Source: Desulfovibrionaceae bacterium | GTDB lineage: Bacteria > Desulfobacterota > Desulfovibrionia > Desulfovibrionales > Desulfovibrionaceae | Assembly (NCBI GenBank): GCA_900770205.1 | Contig: CAAGJV010000408.1 | Span: 1-5,623, forward strand | Direction of reading: 5' to 3' | Length of the DNA stretch: 5,623 nucleotides | Part shown: positions 4,617 through 5,623 of the stretch, one piece after another | Layout: every line of letters starts with the position of its first letter | Numbering within the stretch: the first letter of the stretch is position 1 | Translations under genes and position numbers: made by a program | Notes under the pieces: model-generated | What the model was told of the DNA's origin: nothing | The model's database searches: none | Seen by the model: only the letters and a program-made list of their open reading frames with translations

Positions 4617-5623
4617 TCTTTCCCGGCCCACGCTTTCACCATGGCAAAGAGCTTTGCCATGTCTATGGGTTTGGTCATGCACTCATCCATGCCCGCCTGA
4701 AGAACGATATCTCTTTCTTCGGAAAAGGCGTTTGCCGTAAGGGCCACTATGGGAATACTTCTGAGGTCGACCCGTTCCAGCAGGCGTATGCGTCTGGTAG
4801 CCTCTATGCCGTCTGCCACGGGCATGTGGACATCCATGAAAACCATGGCATAAAAGCCTGGTTCATGGGAGAGAAGCTTCTGAACAGCTTCTTCTCCATT
4901 AACGGCGCGGTCTGCCTCCACCCCTATGAAGGAAAGAAATTCTTCCGCCACCTCGGCATTAAGGTCGTTATCTTCTGCAACAAGCACGCGCAGTCCGGCC
5001 AGATCTTCCATGCCGGATTCCGATGCGGCAAGCGTTTTTTCTTTCTTTTTTGCAGGTTCAAAGGGAATATCTATAGCTATGTCCGTTCCTTTGCCACGGT
5101 GGCTTTCCACGAAAATCGAACCGCCCATAAGGTCTACAAGGCTCTTCGTAATGGAAAGCCCAAGGCCTGTTCCGCTCATTTTATTGACTTTGGAATCTAT
5201 GGCTCGTTCAAAGGGCAGAAAAAGCCTTGCTTTCAGATCCTCATCCATGCCAATGCCCGTATCTTTGCAGCAGAAGCGGTAAACTGCTCTTCCCTCGCCT
5301 TCCCGCTGCCGCAGTTCAAGCACAATGCTTCCGCCCTCCGGCGTATATTTTACGGCATTGGAGAAGATATTGAGAACGATCTGCCGGAGCCTTGCCGGGT
5401 CGGCCATAACCACAGGCTCCGTTATATCTTCTATGCGCAGCAGTATTTTCTTCCCTTCGGAAATGGAGCTGGCATCCATCATTTCCTTAAGTTCCTGCAT
5501 CATTTCAGGAAGATCCATCTCTTCGGGAACAAGCGTCATTTTCCCGCTTTCTATCCGGCTCATATCCAGCACATCGTTCACAATACCCAGCCGAAGATTG
5601 CAGGCATGATCGATCTTCCGCAG
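4592..5623 (-). CDS. Hybrid sensor histidine kinase, C-terminal part (HisKA end, HATPase_c, receiver); 5' end outside window
   Basis: The last 343 codons of a two-component hybrid kinase are visible; the reading frame is open to the right edge, so sensor region and phosphorylated His lie outside. Residues 1-29 finish the HisKA dimerisation helix (NDVLDMSRIESGKM). The ATP-binding domain follows with an N box NIFSNAVKYT (N85, N89), G1 box DTGIGM (121-126), F box FLPFER (135-140) and G2 box GTGLGLSI (151-158). After a lysine-rich linker (191-196) comes a receiver domain, about 211-333, with acidic pair E217/D218, phosphoacceptor D264 in FMDVHMP, T296 and K318. All expected catalytic residues are present, so the visible part looks active. 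No Hpt domain follows, and the protein ends about ten residues past the receiver, so phosphate would have to pass to a separate Hpt or regulator protein. The stimulus and partner are unknown. The GTG at 5581 is an internal Val codon, not a start. It converges on the U32 gene with a 29-base gap. Confidence 0.93.
   Translation of the reverse strand: MRKIDHACNLRLGIVNDVLDMSRIESGKMTLVPEEMDLPEMMQELKEMMDASSISEGKKILLRIEDITEPVVMADPARLRQIVLNIFSNAVKYTPEGGSIVLELRQREGEGRAVYRFCCKDTGIGMDEDLKARLFLPFERAIDSKVNKMSGTGLGLSITKSLVDLMGGSIFVESHRGKGTDIAIDIPFEPAKKKEKTLAASESGMEDLAGLRVLVAEDNDLNAEVAEEFLSFIGVEADRAVNGEEAVQKLLSHEPGFYAMVFMDVHMPVADGIEATRRIRLLERVDLRSIPIVALTANAFSEERDIVLQAGMDECMTKPIDMAKLFAMVKAWAGKDARSRRQC

Overview
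The window holds five protein-coding genes and no RNA genes, insertion sequences, CRISPR arrays or prophage genes that I can see. The gene set suggests an anaerobic or facultatively anaerobic bacterium: an anaerobic-type glycerol-3-phosphate dehydrogenase subunit, a U32 (TrhP/YegQ-like) protein and a hybrid sensor kinase. Coding regions look moderately GC-rich, with G/C-rich third positions. I suspect a gut-type deltaproteobacterium of the Desulfovibrionaceae kind, but that is an impression of style and not something the sequence proves.

Layout, left to right: (1) the 5' two-thirds of glpA, minus strand, cut by the left edge; (2) an AT-rich divergent regulatory region (about 1022-1262) with candidate promoters both ways and an 18-bp near-palindrome that closely resembles a GlpR operator; (3) a HAD-IIA phosphatase, plus strand; (4) a short convergent gap with a strong hairpin; (5) an ADP-ribosylglycohydrolase-family protein, minus strand; (6) a divergent gap of about 180 bp with a good promoter for the hydrolase, a perfect 14-bp palindrome and a small leader hairpin; (7) a U32 TrhP-like protein, plus strand; (8) a 29-bp convergent gap; (9) the C-terminal part of a hybrid histidine kinase, minus strand, cut by the right edge. 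The genes strictly alternate in strand, so no two neighbours can share an operon within the window.

The only functional link I would argue for is glpA with the HAD-IIA phosphatase. They share one regulatory region, and some HAD-IIA enzymes dephosphorylate glycerol phosphate. The hydrolase, the U32 protein and the kinase look unrelated to each other. The most notable observations are two enzymes whose overall fold signatures are intact but whose active-site motifs are altered. The hydrolase has GGDAAAN where its family has GGDTDTN or GGDADTN, and the phosphatase has Asn where the HAD motif III Lys is expected. I do not see a convincing new multi-gene system here.
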